Source: Sulfuricurvum sp. (GTDB lineage: Bacteria > Campylobacterota > Campylobacteria > Campylobacterales > Sulfurimonadaceae). From it: 64,000 bases of DNA. The position numbers and the translations under genes are program-made. The notes beneath the pieces are model-generated. The model searched no databases. It had not been told where the DNA came from and saw only the letters and a program-made list of their open reading frames with translations. Where the stretch lies: the NCBI GenBank assembly GCA_024637295.1, contig JAGXFL010000013.1:62001-126000 (forward strand). Direction: 5' to 3'. Positions 1-8,212 of this stretch are shown in pieces. Position 1 is the first letter of the stretch. Every line of letters begins with the position of its first letter.

Positions 1-1166
1 CAATCGTTTTCTATGTTTTCTGGGAACTTTCTTTGATTCCAATGCTGTATATTATCGGTGCATGGGGCGGACCGCTTCGTATTTACGCATCGATCAAGTT
101 TTTCTTGTATACCTTTACAGGTTCATTGGTAATGTTGGTTGGTATGTTGTTTATGGCGTATTTCTACTATCAAGCTACAGGTCAATGGAGTTTTTCATTG
201 TTAGAGTGGTATCGATTGATCTTGCCGCTTAATTTCCAACTTTGGCTATTTGCGGCTTTCTTTATCGGTTTTGCGATCAAGGTGCCGATGTTTCCATTCC
301 ACACATGGTTACCGTATGCACACGGACAAGCTCCAACAATCGGTTCTGTCATCCTTGCGGCTATTTTGCTTAAAATGGGAACGTATGCGTTTGTCCGTTT
401 TTCATTGCCATTGTTTCCGGATGCATCCGTGTTTTTCATGTTCCCGATTGCGATATTAGCCATTATTATGATTATCTATACTGCGATGGTAGCTTACGCA
501 CAAGAAGATATCAAACAAGTAGTAGCTTACAGTTCGGTATCGCATATGGGTGTTATCGTTCTTGGTACGTTTGCCCTTAACGTTGAAGGTATCAGTGGAT
601 CGATTTTCTTGATGATCGCGCACGGGGTTGTATCAGGCGCACTGTTCTTGCTGGTTGGTGTCATCTACGACCGTCGTCACACGAAACTGATGTCTGAATT
701 TGGAGGACTTGCTTCGGTAATGCCTCGTTATGCAACGATTTTTGGGATCATGATGATGGCATCGGTAGGTTTGCCGTTAACCATCAATTTTGTGGGTGAA
801 TTTTTAAGTCTTCTTGGATTTTACAAGCAGTCACATGCATTTACACTTGTGGCAGGGACAGCGATTATCGTAGGAGCTATTTATATGCTAAGTGCGTATA
901 AAAAAATGTTTTTCGGCAATGTTACCAAAGATGAGAATAAACATCTCAAAGATGTGAATATGACAGAGCTATTGGCATTAGTACCGTTAGTGGTGATTAC
1001 GGTTTGGCTAGGGGTTTATCCAAAACCACTGCTAGAACCTATTAGTCATAGCGTTGAACCAATTGTTCAATTAATGCATGACAAAGCACAAACAGCAGAA
1101 GCGCAAGCACGTATCCCAAATCTGGCTAATCCAGAAGCTATGAATTCACAAGAGGAGACACGCTAA
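1..1166 (+). CDS. nuoM: NADH-quinone oxidoreductase subunit M (5' partial)
   Basis: This is the C-terminal part of an antiporter-like membrane subunit of respiratory complex I, which couples quinone reduction to ion translocation across the inner membrane. The reading frame is open from base 3, so the gene begins outside the window; a TTG at 33 is not the start. The first visible codons encode FYVFWELSLIP, carrying the conserved transmembrane Glu of NuoM. The lysine-bearing IKVPMFPFHTWLP segment and YSSVSHMG are also typical. About 387 residues and many hydrophobic helices are visible. Its stop overlaps the nuoN start by one base (TAATG), so the two are translationally coupled. Assignment to NuoM rather than NuoL rests on these motifs and on the nuoN neighbour. 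Confidence 0.95.
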   Translation, partial: IVFYVFWELSLIPMLYIIGAWGGPLRIYASIKFFLYTFTGSLVMLVGMLFMAYFYYQATGQWSFSLLEWYRLILPLNFQLWLFAAFFIGFAIKVPMFPFHTWLPYAHGQAPTIGSVILAAILLKMGTYAFVRFSLPLFPDASVFFMFPIAILAIIMIIYTAMVAYAQEDIKQVVAYSSVSHMGVIVLGTFALNVEGISGSIFLMIAHGVVSGALFLLVGVIYDRRHTKLMSEFGGLASVMPRYATIFGIMMMASVGLPLTINFVGEFLSLLGFYKQSHAFTLVAGTAIIVGAIYMLSAYKKMFFGNVTKDENKHLKDVNMTELLALVPLVVITVWLGVYPKPLLEPISHSVEPIVQLMHDKAQTAEAQARIPNLANPEAMNSQEETR

Positions 1167-2671
1167 TGTTAGAGCCCATCCATATTTCTCTAGCGTCACT
1201 GAATATTGCGACATTAGCTCCAATGATTGTTGCTATTGTCGGTGCACTGACAATTTTATGTATTGACTTGATTAAGGGAGGGCTTCACAAGTCTCTCTAT
1301 GTCATGGTAAGTTTGCTATTTTTAATGATAGATTTGGGACTTATTGTTGATTTTGGTAATTTATTTATTCAAAACGGTTCTGTTTCCGGTATGTTTAATA
1401 TGATGCTTATTGACGGTCTTGCTATCTTAGGGCAGATTATTATTGTTGCAGGTTCGATGTTGTTTATACCATTGGCATTAACTTCAAAGCGTTTCCATGA
1501 ATACAACTATCCGGAGTATTTTTCTCTATTCTTATTTATGATCGCAGGCTTCCAGTTTATGGTTGCTACGGACAATCTCATTATGATTTTTGTAGGGCTT
1601 GAAACGGCATCTTTGGCTTTATACGCCCTTATTGCGTTACATAACCGATCAAAATCATTTGAAGCGGCTGTCAAGTATTTTACTATGGGGGCATTGGCCG
1701 CAGGCTTTTATGCATTCGGTTCAATGATCTTGTATGCCATTACAGGTTCAATCGAAATCAATCAGATCGCAGCTGTACTTGGGGCAGATCACTATGCTAA
1801 TATCGGATATGTTCTTTTGGCCATTTCCTTTTTATTAGCAGCGTTTGGATTTAAACTTTCAATGGTCCCTTTTCATACATGGACACCGGATGTTTATGAA
1901 GGGTCAAGCGCTGCAATGGCAGGATACATGTCCATCGTTCCAAAGATCGCAGGTTTTATCGTATCAATGCGTTTGTTTGAATTTTTGGTTCACAGCGGCG
2001 TAGTATGGTTGCAAGTTATTTTATATATTGCAGTAGTGGTGACAATGACAGCATCCAATATTTGGGCTATGGTGCAGACAGATGTTAAGCGTATGCTGGC
2101 ATACAGTTCTATCTCACATGCCGGTTTTGTCATGGCAGCAATATTGATTGGTACGACACAATCGAATACGGCACTCTTTTTGTATTGGGCATTGTTTAGC
2201 TTTACAAATTTAGGTGCATTTACGATGTTATGGGTTAGCCGTCAGAAGAATCTTTTGCCGGGACAAAGTTCAGATCATCCGTTTGAAAAATTTTCAGGTT
2301 TGATCAAAACAATGCCAATGGCAGCGATTATGATGGGGCTATTCATGCTTTCATTAGCAGGGATCCCACCGTTTGGATTGTTTTGGGGTAAGATCTATAT
2401 CATAGCTTCTGCGGTAACGGGTGGCTATACGGTTCTTGCGCTCATTATGGCATTAAACTCAGCACTTGCGGCATATTACTATCTAAAGCTCATTGTTTAC
2501 ATGTTTATGAAAGAGCCTGTTAAGGAATATGGGAAGTATTATCTTGTTAATGCATCACTATCATTAAAAACCATTATCGGGATTGCAGCGGTAGGAACTA
2601 TCTTTGCGGTACTTGCTGTTAATCCACTTTTGAAAGTCATTACATTATTCGTGTATAATAGCGGTTACTAA
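1166..2671 (+). CDS. nuoN: NADH-quinone oxidoreductase subunit N
   Basis: Last antiporter-like membrane subunit of complex I, 501 residues, a normal length for NuoN. It is hydrophobic throughout. The segment GLETASLALYAL holds the conserved membrane Glu, FKLSMVPFHTWTPDVYEGS holds the conserved Lys and the loop that follows, and YSSISHAGFVM is the broken-helix region shared with NuoM. It begins in the TAATG overlap with nuoM. It is the 3'-terminal nuo gene here, because the next gene, 22 bases downstream, is an unrelated TPR protein that may still be cotranscribed. Subunit identity is well supported by motif order and gene order. Confidence 0.96.
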   Translation: MLEPIHISLASLNIATLAPMIVAIVGALTILCIDLIKGGLHKSLYVMVSLLFLMIDLGLIVDFGNLFIQNGSVSGMFNMMLIDGLAILGQIIIVAGSMLFIPLALTSKRFHEYNYPEYFSLFLFMIAGFQFMVATDNLIMIFVGLETASLALYALIALHNRSKSFEAAVKYFTMGALAAGFYAFGSMILYAITGSIEINQIAAVLGADHYANIGYVLLAISFLLAAFGFKLSMVPFHTWTPDVYEGSSAAMAGYMSIVPKIAGFIVSMRLFEFLVHSGVVWLQVILYIAVVVTMTASNIWAMVQTDVKRMLAYSSISHAGFVMAAILIGTTQSNTALFLYWALFSFTNLGAFTMLWVSRQKNLLPGQSSDHPFEKFSGLIKTMPMAAIMMGLFMLSLAGIPPFGLFWGKIYIIASAVTGGYTVLALIMALNSALAAYYYLKLIVYMFMKEPVKEYGKYYLVNASLSLKTIIGIAAVGTIFAVLAVNPLLKVITLFVYNSGY

Positions 2672-2693
2672 GTTTACAATCATAGGGGGAAGC

Positions 2694-5054
2694 TTGAAGC
2701 ATTGGTTACTACTTTCCCTATGGCTGCCTTTAGGTGCTTTGGAACTTTCGATTCAAAGCGGTAAAGAGGACAACAAACCTTACAGCATTTTACATTTGAA
2801 GGATAACAGTAGTTTTATCTGTTCTGAAATACGCAATGATTTTAATGAAATCATACGCGTTCAATGTGAGATGCCCAAGGCTTCCTTAACTGCTTTCCCT
2901 CCTGTTAACAATGCTCATTTTACCGTTGAATATAAATCTTCATCTAGCTCTTATACCATTGTTATCACCCCTAAAACTAAAATAGCTCTATATCCTGATA
3001 GTTTTGATCTGCGTAAGGATGTGCAAGTATACGTTTCAGACGCGAAGCCAATAAAACATTGGAGTGTTATAGGCTATACCGATACGATTCCTTTATTAGG
3101 TTCTGTACAAAAAAATCCAAATGCTCTTAATTTACCTATACGAAGCGCTAAAGAAACGTACCCATACGTCGGAGGATTGGATTTAAAGGGAAATCCGATC
3201 AAGATGCAAAGAGTCCAGGATGTTAATGACTATATGGATCTTAAAAAAGCGTATGAACATGAAGATTATGCCAAAACATTGTCATTAGCGAAAAGGACAT
3301 TAGAAAAGTATCCAAATACGATTTTTAAAAATGAGCTATTACTGTATGAAATTCGCGCATTACATTTTATAGAGGATAATGAGCAACTGTTATTACTCTC
3401 GAAGCAGTTTGTTCGTCAATATTCCGGAGACGCTGGCATGCCTGAGGTCTTGGCGTATACCGGGGATGCATACAGTAAAATAGGTCAGACGAAAGATTCT
3501 GATTATTTTTATAATAGACTGCTGTCTGAGTATTCAGACAGCCCATTTGCAACGCAAGGGCTGTTTCTCAAAGCGCAACAATTAGAAGCGTCAGGAAATG
3601 CGAAACCGGCTTCAAAATTTTATCGTCAAGTACTGGAAAAGACGCAAGACATTGAGTTGGCGTCTGCTGCAGCATTCAGGTTGGCAAGTATAGATGCAGG
3701 ATTTGGTCACTATGACAAGGCAAAAGTCTATATAGAGAAGATCTTACATGCGAACCCGGATTATTTTACAAAGGTACGGGAACAGTCGCTTAAAATAATA
3801 AACGGTTACATTGAAAATAAAGATCCAAAAACAGCGGCAAAAATAACTCTTTGCCTATTGGACAAGAGTACCCAAAAGACGGAAAACCACCAAGATTTAC
3901 TTAAAAACTTAGGATTGCTGTATGCATCAGCGGGGGAAAAAGAAAAAGCATTAAGACGCTTTAACGAGTATTTGAAACTTTATCCATACGGTCCAGGACA
4001 TGATGAGATCAAGCATGCAAAAGATGGACTCTTTTTTGAGAAGACAGAGCCTAAGGGAACAGAAGGAATCAAAAAATACGATGAACTGATCGACAGATAC
4101 GGAAATGATGCGGTGGGACAAAAGGCACTGTATAAAAAAGCGCAACTTTTATACAAAGAGCAAAAATATCAAGACGTATTGGACATTGAAAGTGATCTAC
4201 ACAGACTAAACACAAAAGAGTTTCCTGACATCAATACCATTATAGGACAAAGTGCTATTGGTCTGACTAAGAAGAAGTTGGAATCACTGGAATGTTCAGA
4301 AGCGATGATATTGCATAAAATGTATCGGATTAAATTACAGCCTAAATGGGATGGATTGACGTTTACCTGTGCATTACGAATGGGCAATTTTCCGGTTGCT
4401 AAAAAGATTGCATTGCCACATCTAAAAAGCCCAACGATCACAGAACGCCAAATATGGCTTGCCAGGTTAGCTAAGGTCCATTTTCAACTGGGTGAGTACA
4501 AAGATGCAATACGCTCAGGAGAAGAAGCGGTAACATTACTGGAAGCACAAAAAAATCCATCACAAAATGATATCTATCGGACATTGTTTGATACAGCACA
4601 GCGTCTAGATAATGATGTGAAGATGATTGAATACATGAAGGGGTGCGAGAGTGCCTTTGGCACTAGCTTTGAAGATATTGAACGTTATACGCAAATGGTG
4701 AGTGTCGGATTGAAGCGTAAAGATGAGGCGATTGTCCAAAATTATGCCAAGCGTGTTATTGCACTACAAAATCGTACAAAAACTTACACACAGTCTCCGT
4801 TTATCGAGTTTACATTGGCGCAATCGTTGATCAATCAAGAAAAAAGTAATGAAGCATTGCAAACGCTCAAAACTCTTAATCCGCGAAAATTAACGCCAGA
4901 AAAACGATCGCGTCAACAGTATCTCGTGGGGTCATTAGCGATGAAACTTGGAAAAAAAGAGGAAGCAAAAGCGTCATTTAGGGCAAGTATCAAAACAGAT
5001 CCGAAATCTGCATGGGGAAAACTTGCCAAAGATGCATTGGGATTAGTGCAATAA
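2694..5054 (+). CDS. secreted tetratricopeptide-repeat protein of unknown function
   Basis: A 786-residue protein starting at TTG 2694, six bases or less after a strong GGGGGA ribosome site at 2685-2690. The N-terminus (MKHWLLLSLWLPLGAL) looks like a signal peptide, so a periplasmic or envelope location is likely. Residues about 30-170 form a beta-rich region of unknown family. From about residue 177 to the end there are repeated helical pairs of TPR/Sel1 character (for example DYAKTLSLAKRTLEKYPNT and GKKEEAKASFRASIKTDP). TPR proteins act as scaffolds, and no catalytic motif is visible. It follows nuoN by 22 bases and overlaps the convergent miaA 3' end by 12 bases. No function can be named; a role in envelope or motility complexes is only a guess. 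Confidence 0.85.
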   Translation: MKHWLLLSLWLPLGALELSIQSGKEDNKPYSILHLKDNSSFICSEIRNDFNEIIRVQCEMPKASLTAFPPVNNAHFTVEYKSSSSSYTIVITPKTKIALYPDSFDLRKDVQVYVSDAKPIKHWSVIGYTDTIPLLGSVQKNPNALNLPIRSAKETYPYVGGLDLKGNPIKMQRVQDVNDYMDLKKAYEHEDYAKTLSLAKRTLEKYPNTIFKNELLLYEIRALHFIEDNEQLLLLSKQFVRQYSGDAGMPEVLAYTGDAYSKIGQTKDSDYFYNRLLSEYSDSPFATQGLFLKAQQLEASGNAKPASKFYRQVLEKTQDIELASAAAFRLASIDAGFGHYDKAKVYIEKILHANPDYFTKVREQSLKIINGYIENKDPKTAAKITLCLLDKSTQKTENHQDLLKNLGLLYASAGEKEKALRRFNEYLKLYPYGPGHDEIKHAKDGLFFEKTEPKGTEGIKKYDELIDRYGNDAVGQKALYKKAQLLYKEQKYQDVLDIESDLHRLNTKEFPDINTIIGQSAIGLTKKKLESLECSEAMILHKMYRIKLQPKWDGLTFTCALRMGNFPVAKKIALPHLKSPTITERQIWLARLAKVHFQLGEYKDAIRSGEEAVTLLEAQKNPSQNDIYRTLFDTAQRLDNDVKMIEYMKGCESAFGTSFEDIERYTQMVSVGLKRKDEAIVQNYAKRVIALQNRTKTYTQSPFIEFTLAQSLINQEKSNEALQTLKTLNPRKLTPEKRSRQQYLVGSLAMKLGKKEEAKASFRASIKTDPKSAWGKLAKDALGLVQ

Positions 5055-5936
5055 CCCTTCGGCGATAGGATAGAGTTTTTGGACACTTTGATGCGCTGTG
5101 AGGGTAAACTGATGGGTGTTAAAGGTCTGTTGACGTTTTGCCAGTTGCGCCGTATGGGTAGTGATGAGCTGAGCTAACTCGTTCTTCGTATATTTCCCAT
5201 CCAGATAATCCAGTGTTTCGATCATGCCAATAGCTTTCATGCTGTTAGGACTACGTCCATAAAGCTGTTCACACTCAGCCACTTCATTAATCAGACCATC
5301 AACTATCATTTTTTGGGTACGTAACGCAATTCTCTCTCGCAAATAGCCACGCTCTACATCGATGTTCAGAATAGGGCATTGTACGATAATACTTTTTGGC
5401 GGGTTCATTTCAAACCATTGCGAAGGGGGAACTTTGGTTTGTAAATAAAGATGGAGCATTTTTTCTATTCGATAACGATCGCTCTTCATAATAGCTGCCA
5501 TCGTAGAAGGGTCAATATCGGTTAAGAACCGATGCGCATTTTCTAGATCCTCCAGCCAAACAGCAGTTTGTTCTCGAACGCTCTGGGTAATAAGTGGAAT
5601 AGAGGAAAGGCCATCGAGCATACTTTTGAGATAAAAACTGCTTCCCCCTACGATAATAAGGTTTTTGTCATGTTTTTGAGCATAGAGACAAGCTTGATGG
5701 TATTCCTCGATAAAGGTAAACACGCTGGCTGTTTGACTAGGATCAAGAACATCAATACCAAAATGTTTGACAAGCTGAAGTTCTGATTGAGAGGGTTTTG
5801 CGGATGCAATATTGATCTGGGTATAAATAGACAGAGAGTCAATGGAGAGAATCACCGCATTGCATGTTTGTGCCAACTCAAGCGCAAGATTGCTTTTTCC
5901 TGAAGCGGTAGAACCGATAATCGCCAACTGTTTCAT
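5043..5936 (-). CDS. miaA: tRNA dimethylallyltransferase
   Basis: MiaA transfers a dimethylallyl group to N6 of A37 in tRNAs reading codons that begin with U. The product is later methylthiolated by MiaB, which is also in this window. The P-loop GSTASGKS lies near residue 8. SIDSLSIYTQINIASAKPS matches the conserved substrate-binding segment, and DVLDPSQ follows. Length about 297 residues fits the family. The frame is also open to an ATG at 5945, but a TATAAT box on this strand spans 5949-5944 and overlaps that codon. Transcription would therefore begin at about 5937, immediately before the ATG at 5936, giving a leaderless message. That start also fits the family N-terminus. Its 3' end overlaps the convergent TPR gene. 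Confidence 0.94.
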   Translation of the reverse strand: MKQLAIIGSTASGKSNLALELAQTCNAVILSIDSLSIYTQINIASAKPSQSELQLVKHFGIDVLDPSQTASVFTFIEEYHQACLYAQKHDKNLIIVGGSSFYLKSMLDGLSSIPLITQSVREQTAVWLEDLENAHRFLTDIDPSTMAAIMKSDRYRIEKMLHLYLQTKVPPSQWFEMNPPKSIIVQCPILNIDVERGYLRERIALRTQKMIVDGLINEVAECEQLYGRSPNSMKAIGMIETLDYLDGKYTKNELAQLITTHTAQLAKRQQTFNTHQFTLTAHQSVQKLYPIAEGLLH

Positions 5937-5943
5937 GGATGGC

Positions 5944-5949
5944 ATTATA
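5944..5949 (-). promoter_or_regulatory. -10 box of a probably leaderless miaA transcript
   Basis: On the minus strand the bases read TATAAT, a perfect sigma-70 -10 hexamer. Seven bases separate it from the ATG at 5936, so the start of transcription would coincide with the start codon. No ribosome binding site fits between them. Confidence 0.5.
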
Positions 5950-6013
5950 CCCTACAGGCGGAGGATAACCTTTATGAGGCACTATGTAGAGGTATCACAA
6001 AGAGAAATTACGC

Positions 6014-6019
6014 TAAAAT
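6014..6019 (+). promoter_or_regulatory. -10 box upstream of mqnP
   Basis: TAAAAT in the only gap between the divergent miaA and mqnP genes, about 35 bases before the GTG start at 6054. No good -35 box is seen, which is usual in Campylobacterota. An AAGGAAG ribosome site lies between it and the gene. Confidence 0.45.
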
Positions 6020-6053
6020 AGAACCCAACGATAAAAAATAAATAAGGAAGCCT

Positions 6054-6914
6054 GTGCAACGTATTGCAAAACGACTCCGCGATTTTAATGAGCTGGTGAT
6101 GTTTCAACACTCTGTTTTTTCATTACCCTTTATTTTTATTGCAATGATAGTGGCTTCTGATGGTTGGTTTGGATTCAAATTATTATTTTTAGGTGGTTTG
6201 GCTGCAGTGAGCGCTCGAAATGCGGCGATGGGATTTAATCGCTATATCGATCGATCCTTTGATGCGATGAATCCACGCACTGTTGGAAGACCCAGTGTTG
6301 ATGGACGGTTAAGTGCGGTATCGATCGCTATTTTTACAGCGGTAAATGCTTTGGTGTTTGTAGGGGTATCGTATCTCATTAATGATTTGGCCTTTTATGT
6401 CAGTGTACCGGTACTGTTTGTTTTGTTGAGTTATTCTTATTTCAAACGTTTTAGTTCAATGGCGCATATTGTGTTGGGTATATCATTGGGTCTTGCTCCC
6501 ATTGCCGGTGCAATTGCTGTGAATGCGACCGTACCGCTATGGTCACTTTTTCTCTCGGCAGGAGTGGTATTTTGGGTCGCAGGGTTTGATTTGTTGTATT
6601 CGTTGCAGGACATGGAGTTTGACAAAACGCGCGGCTTGCATTCCATTCCTGCACATTACGGAAGTACGGCAACGCTTCGTATATCGTTCTATTTTCATGT
6701 ATTGACCATTATGTTTTGGGCATTATTTGTTGTAGAAGCCTCACTTGGGCCAGTCGCGTATTTGGCGATTCTTTTGTCAATACTTATGTTAGGATATGAG
6801 CATTATTTGGTTCGTTTGGATTTTACAAAAATAGACAGAGCTTTTTTTACGGTTAACGGATATTTAGGTTTTGTTTTTTTTGGATGTATTATTTTGGATA
6901 AGGTTATAGGATGA
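6054..6914 (+). CDS. mqnP: UbiA-family prenyltransferase, probably MqnP of menaquinone synthesis
   Basis: Integral membrane aromatic prenyltransferase, 286 residues, starting at GTG 6054 after AAGGAAG. The two Asp-rich Mg-prenyl-diphosphate motifs of the UbiA superfamily are visible: NRYIDRSFDAMNPRT near residue 63 and DLLYSLQDMEFDKTRG near residue 180. The spacing is normal, and several hydrophobic helices lie between and after them. In Campylobacterota that make menaquinone by the futalosine route, the UbiA homologue acts as MqnP on the 1,4-dihydroxy-6-naphthoate branch. The presence of mqnC later in this window (51407) supports that choice over UbiA of ubiquinone synthesis. Its stop overlaps the next gene (ATGA), which implies coupling with two uncharacterised genes. 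Confidence 0.85.
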   Translation: MQRIAKRLRDFNELVMFQHSVFSLPFIFIAMIVASDGWFGFKLLFLGGLAAVSARNAAMGFNRYIDRSFDAMNPRTVGRPSVDGRLSAVSIAIFTAVNALVFVGVSYLINDLAFYVSVPVLFVLLSYSYFKRFSSMAHIVLGISLGLAPIAGAIAVNATVPLWSLFLSAGVVFWVAGFDLLYSLQDMEFDKTRGLHSIPAHYGSTATLRISFYFHVLTIMFWALFVVEASLGPVAYLAILLSILMLGYEHYLVRLDFTKIDRAFFTVNGYLGFVFFGCIILDKVIG

Positions 6915-7432
6915 ACGAAGTACATTTGATTGAAGCTGCTTTGGAAATCGAGTTTGATAGAGTGCAAGTCAGTCCCGATGATTTTGAGAAAGAATACGAT
7001 ACGATTGGCGAAAGCGATGACGATGCGATCGGGCAGTGGTTGCGAGTAGCCAAAGCAAAAGGGGAGACAAGCGACAGTGATCCCGTAGTACTGCATCTCA
7101 TCGTAGAACTCTATCGTAAACTGGATCGACTGGAACAGATTATCACTGACAGCGTACCTCAAAACTTTCCTTTGACACAAAAAGAGGCGATTGGACGAAT
7201 TGGATTTGAGCATTTTGAAATCAGCGAGCCATTGCTGGAGCAAGGGGAACACTATTATGGGCGTATCGTTTTACCGCTTCAGAATAAAAAAACAGTCCCC
7301 CTTTATTTTGAGGCACAAAGCACAACCTTGGCTAAGATTGTACGAATGCACTCGCGTGATGAAAAAGAGTGGGGTGCCTATGCGATGTCCAGAGAACGTA
7401 TGAAGATTCGGCAGTTAAAGGGGAATGTATAA
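6911..7432 (+). CDS. conserved hypothetical protein, mqnP-coupled
   Basis: A 173-residue soluble acidic protein with no signal peptide or membrane helix. Its ATG overlaps the mqnP stop (ATGA), so it is translated from the same message. The first half is helical and acidic (residues about 15-45 are rich in Asp and Glu). The second half (about 85-165) looks beta-rich, with alternating hydrophobic residues such as YYGRIVLPLQN, loosely reminiscent of a small beta-barrel such as PilZ, but the PilZ RxxxR and (D/N)xSxxG motifs are not found. The following gene encodes a membrane-anchored coiled coil, and the two may act together. Function unknown. Confidence 0.75.
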   Translation: MNEVHLIEAALEIEFDRVQVSPDDFEKEYDTIGESDDDAIGQWLRVAKAKGETSDSDPVVLHLIVELYRKLDRLEQIITDSVPQNFPLTQKEAIGRIGFEHFEISEPLLEQGEHYYGRIVLPLQNKKTVPLYFEAQSTTLAKIVRMHSRDEKEWGAYAMSRERMKIRQLKGNV

Positions 7433-7433
7433 T

Positions 7434-7943
7434 ATGGGAATAGAACTGGTTGTTATTGGGCTTGCCGTCTTAATCTTGGGGCTGATCTATTATTCGGTGA
7501 ACAAAGAAAATGAGGTAAATACCAAGCTGCGCGCTATTGCTCATGCCGTTGAGGAGTTACATCGTGAGGTGTACAAATTGGATAAGCGTCTAACGCAAGA
7601 GTTGGAGATCATGACATCGCTTCATGAAACCTTACCGGATACCGCGCGTATATCCAATGCTACTATTGATCAGAACATGAGCGAAATCTCTGCGCCGATT
7701 ATGGAATCCTTGGAGCATATAGAAGGGACGTTTACCGCCTACAAAGAAAAGACTGAAAATCGTCTACGTTATTTGGAAGAGCGTATCCGAAACCTTTCAT
7801 TACCGACATCGATTAGTGGTATGGACGATGAAAAAGTGATTAGCCGATACAATCAGGGGATGGAAGTGGATATGATCGCCAAAGAGCTGCGCCTTTCAAA
7901 ACCAGAGGTGGAATTCGTTCTAAAAATCAATCAACTCAGATAG
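7434..7943 (+). CDS. membrane-anchored coiled-coil protein with C-terminal helix-turn-helix-like segment
   Basis: About 169 residues. An N-terminal transmembrane helix (GIELVVIGLAVLILGLIYYS) is followed by a long charged helical region (residues about 25-120) and a C-terminal segment of about 35 residues (RYNQGMEVDMIAKELRLSKP) that reads like a small helix-turn-helix of the kind seen in some DUF2802/DUF6115-type proteins. An ATG at 7425 is in frame, but AAAGGGG at 7417-7423 is correctly spaced only for the ATG at 7434, so I use that one. It sits one base after the preceding stop, in the mqnP operon. Cytoplasmic orientation of the C-terminus is inferred. No function is known to me. Confidence 0.75.
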   Translation: MGIELVVIGLAVLILGLIYYSVNKENEVNTKLRAIAHAVEELHREVYKLDKRLTQELEIMTSLHETLPDTARISNATIDQNMSEISAPIMESLEHIEGTFTAYKEKTENRLRYLEERIRNLSLPTSISGMDDEKVISRYNQGMEVDMIAKELRLSKPEVEFVLKINQLR

Positions 7944-7960
7944 TTATAAGCTTTAAAAGG

Positions 7961-7966
7961 TATAAT
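7961..7966 (+). promoter_or_regulatory. -10 box of the tRNA-Arg gene
   Basis: A perfect TATAAT lies 18 bases before the mature 5' end of the tRNA at 7985, in the right place for a start of transcription near 7973 and a short leader removed by RNase P. Confidence 0.6.
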
Positions 7967-7984
7967 TTCGTTCTCTTTAAATGT

Positions 7985-8061
7985 GCGTCCGTAGCTCAGC
8001 TGGATAGAGCACCGGTTTGCGGTACCGGCGGTCAGGGATTCGAATTCCTTCGGGCGCACCA
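7985..8061 (+). tRNA. tRNA-Arg, anticodon GCG
   Basis: A full 77-base cloverleaf with encoded CCA. The acceptor GCGTCCG pairs with CGGGCGC (one G-U). The D arm is GCTC/GAGC around AGCTGGATA. The anticodon stem is CCGGT/ACCGG with loop TTGCGGT, which puts GCG at positions 34-36. The variable loop has five bases. The T arm is AGGGA/TCCTT around TTCGAAT. GCG reads the arginine codons CGC and, by wobble, CGU. Most bacteria read these with an A34 (inosine) tRNA, so the G34 form is worth noting. The gene stands alone. Confidence 0.95.
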
Positions 8062-8123
8062 CTTACTTTCCTCAAAACACTCAATATATCTTTTCTAAGC
8101 TTAAACTAAAAAACTGTATTAAA

Positions 8124-8198
8124 TGGTTAAATTTTAATCAATATTTAGAACCATTACAGACGATAATTGGCTAAAATTATTTCAGATAAAAATATCTC
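8124..8198 (+). promoter_or_regulatory. narK promoter with shared palindrome, -10 box and start-site dyad
   Basis: The palindrome TGGTTAAATTTTAATCA lies at 8124-8140 (centre 8132). A -10 box TAAAAT begins at 8172, exactly 40 bases after the centre. A second dyad, AGAT-N6-ATCT, lies at 8184-8197 (centre 8190.5) around the expected start of transcription. The same three elements with the same spacing occur before the nrtA-like gene and before cobA. The palindrome is at about -52, which suits an activator. The regulator is unknown; the half-site spacing (TGRT-N9-ATCA) does not fit FNR. Confidence 0.75.
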
Positions 8199-8212
8199 AA
8201 ATAGGAGTACGA

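Noticed and set aside
33-35. TTG as start codon of nuoM
   Set aside because: The frame is open back to base 3 and the upstream codons encode a conserved NuoM segment, so the gene starts outside the window.
8124-8140. FNR/CRP site upstream of narK
   Set aside because: The half-sites TGRT and ATCA are nine bases apart, whereas FNR-type sites need four. The same nine-base spacing occurs in the three other copies, so this is a different operator.
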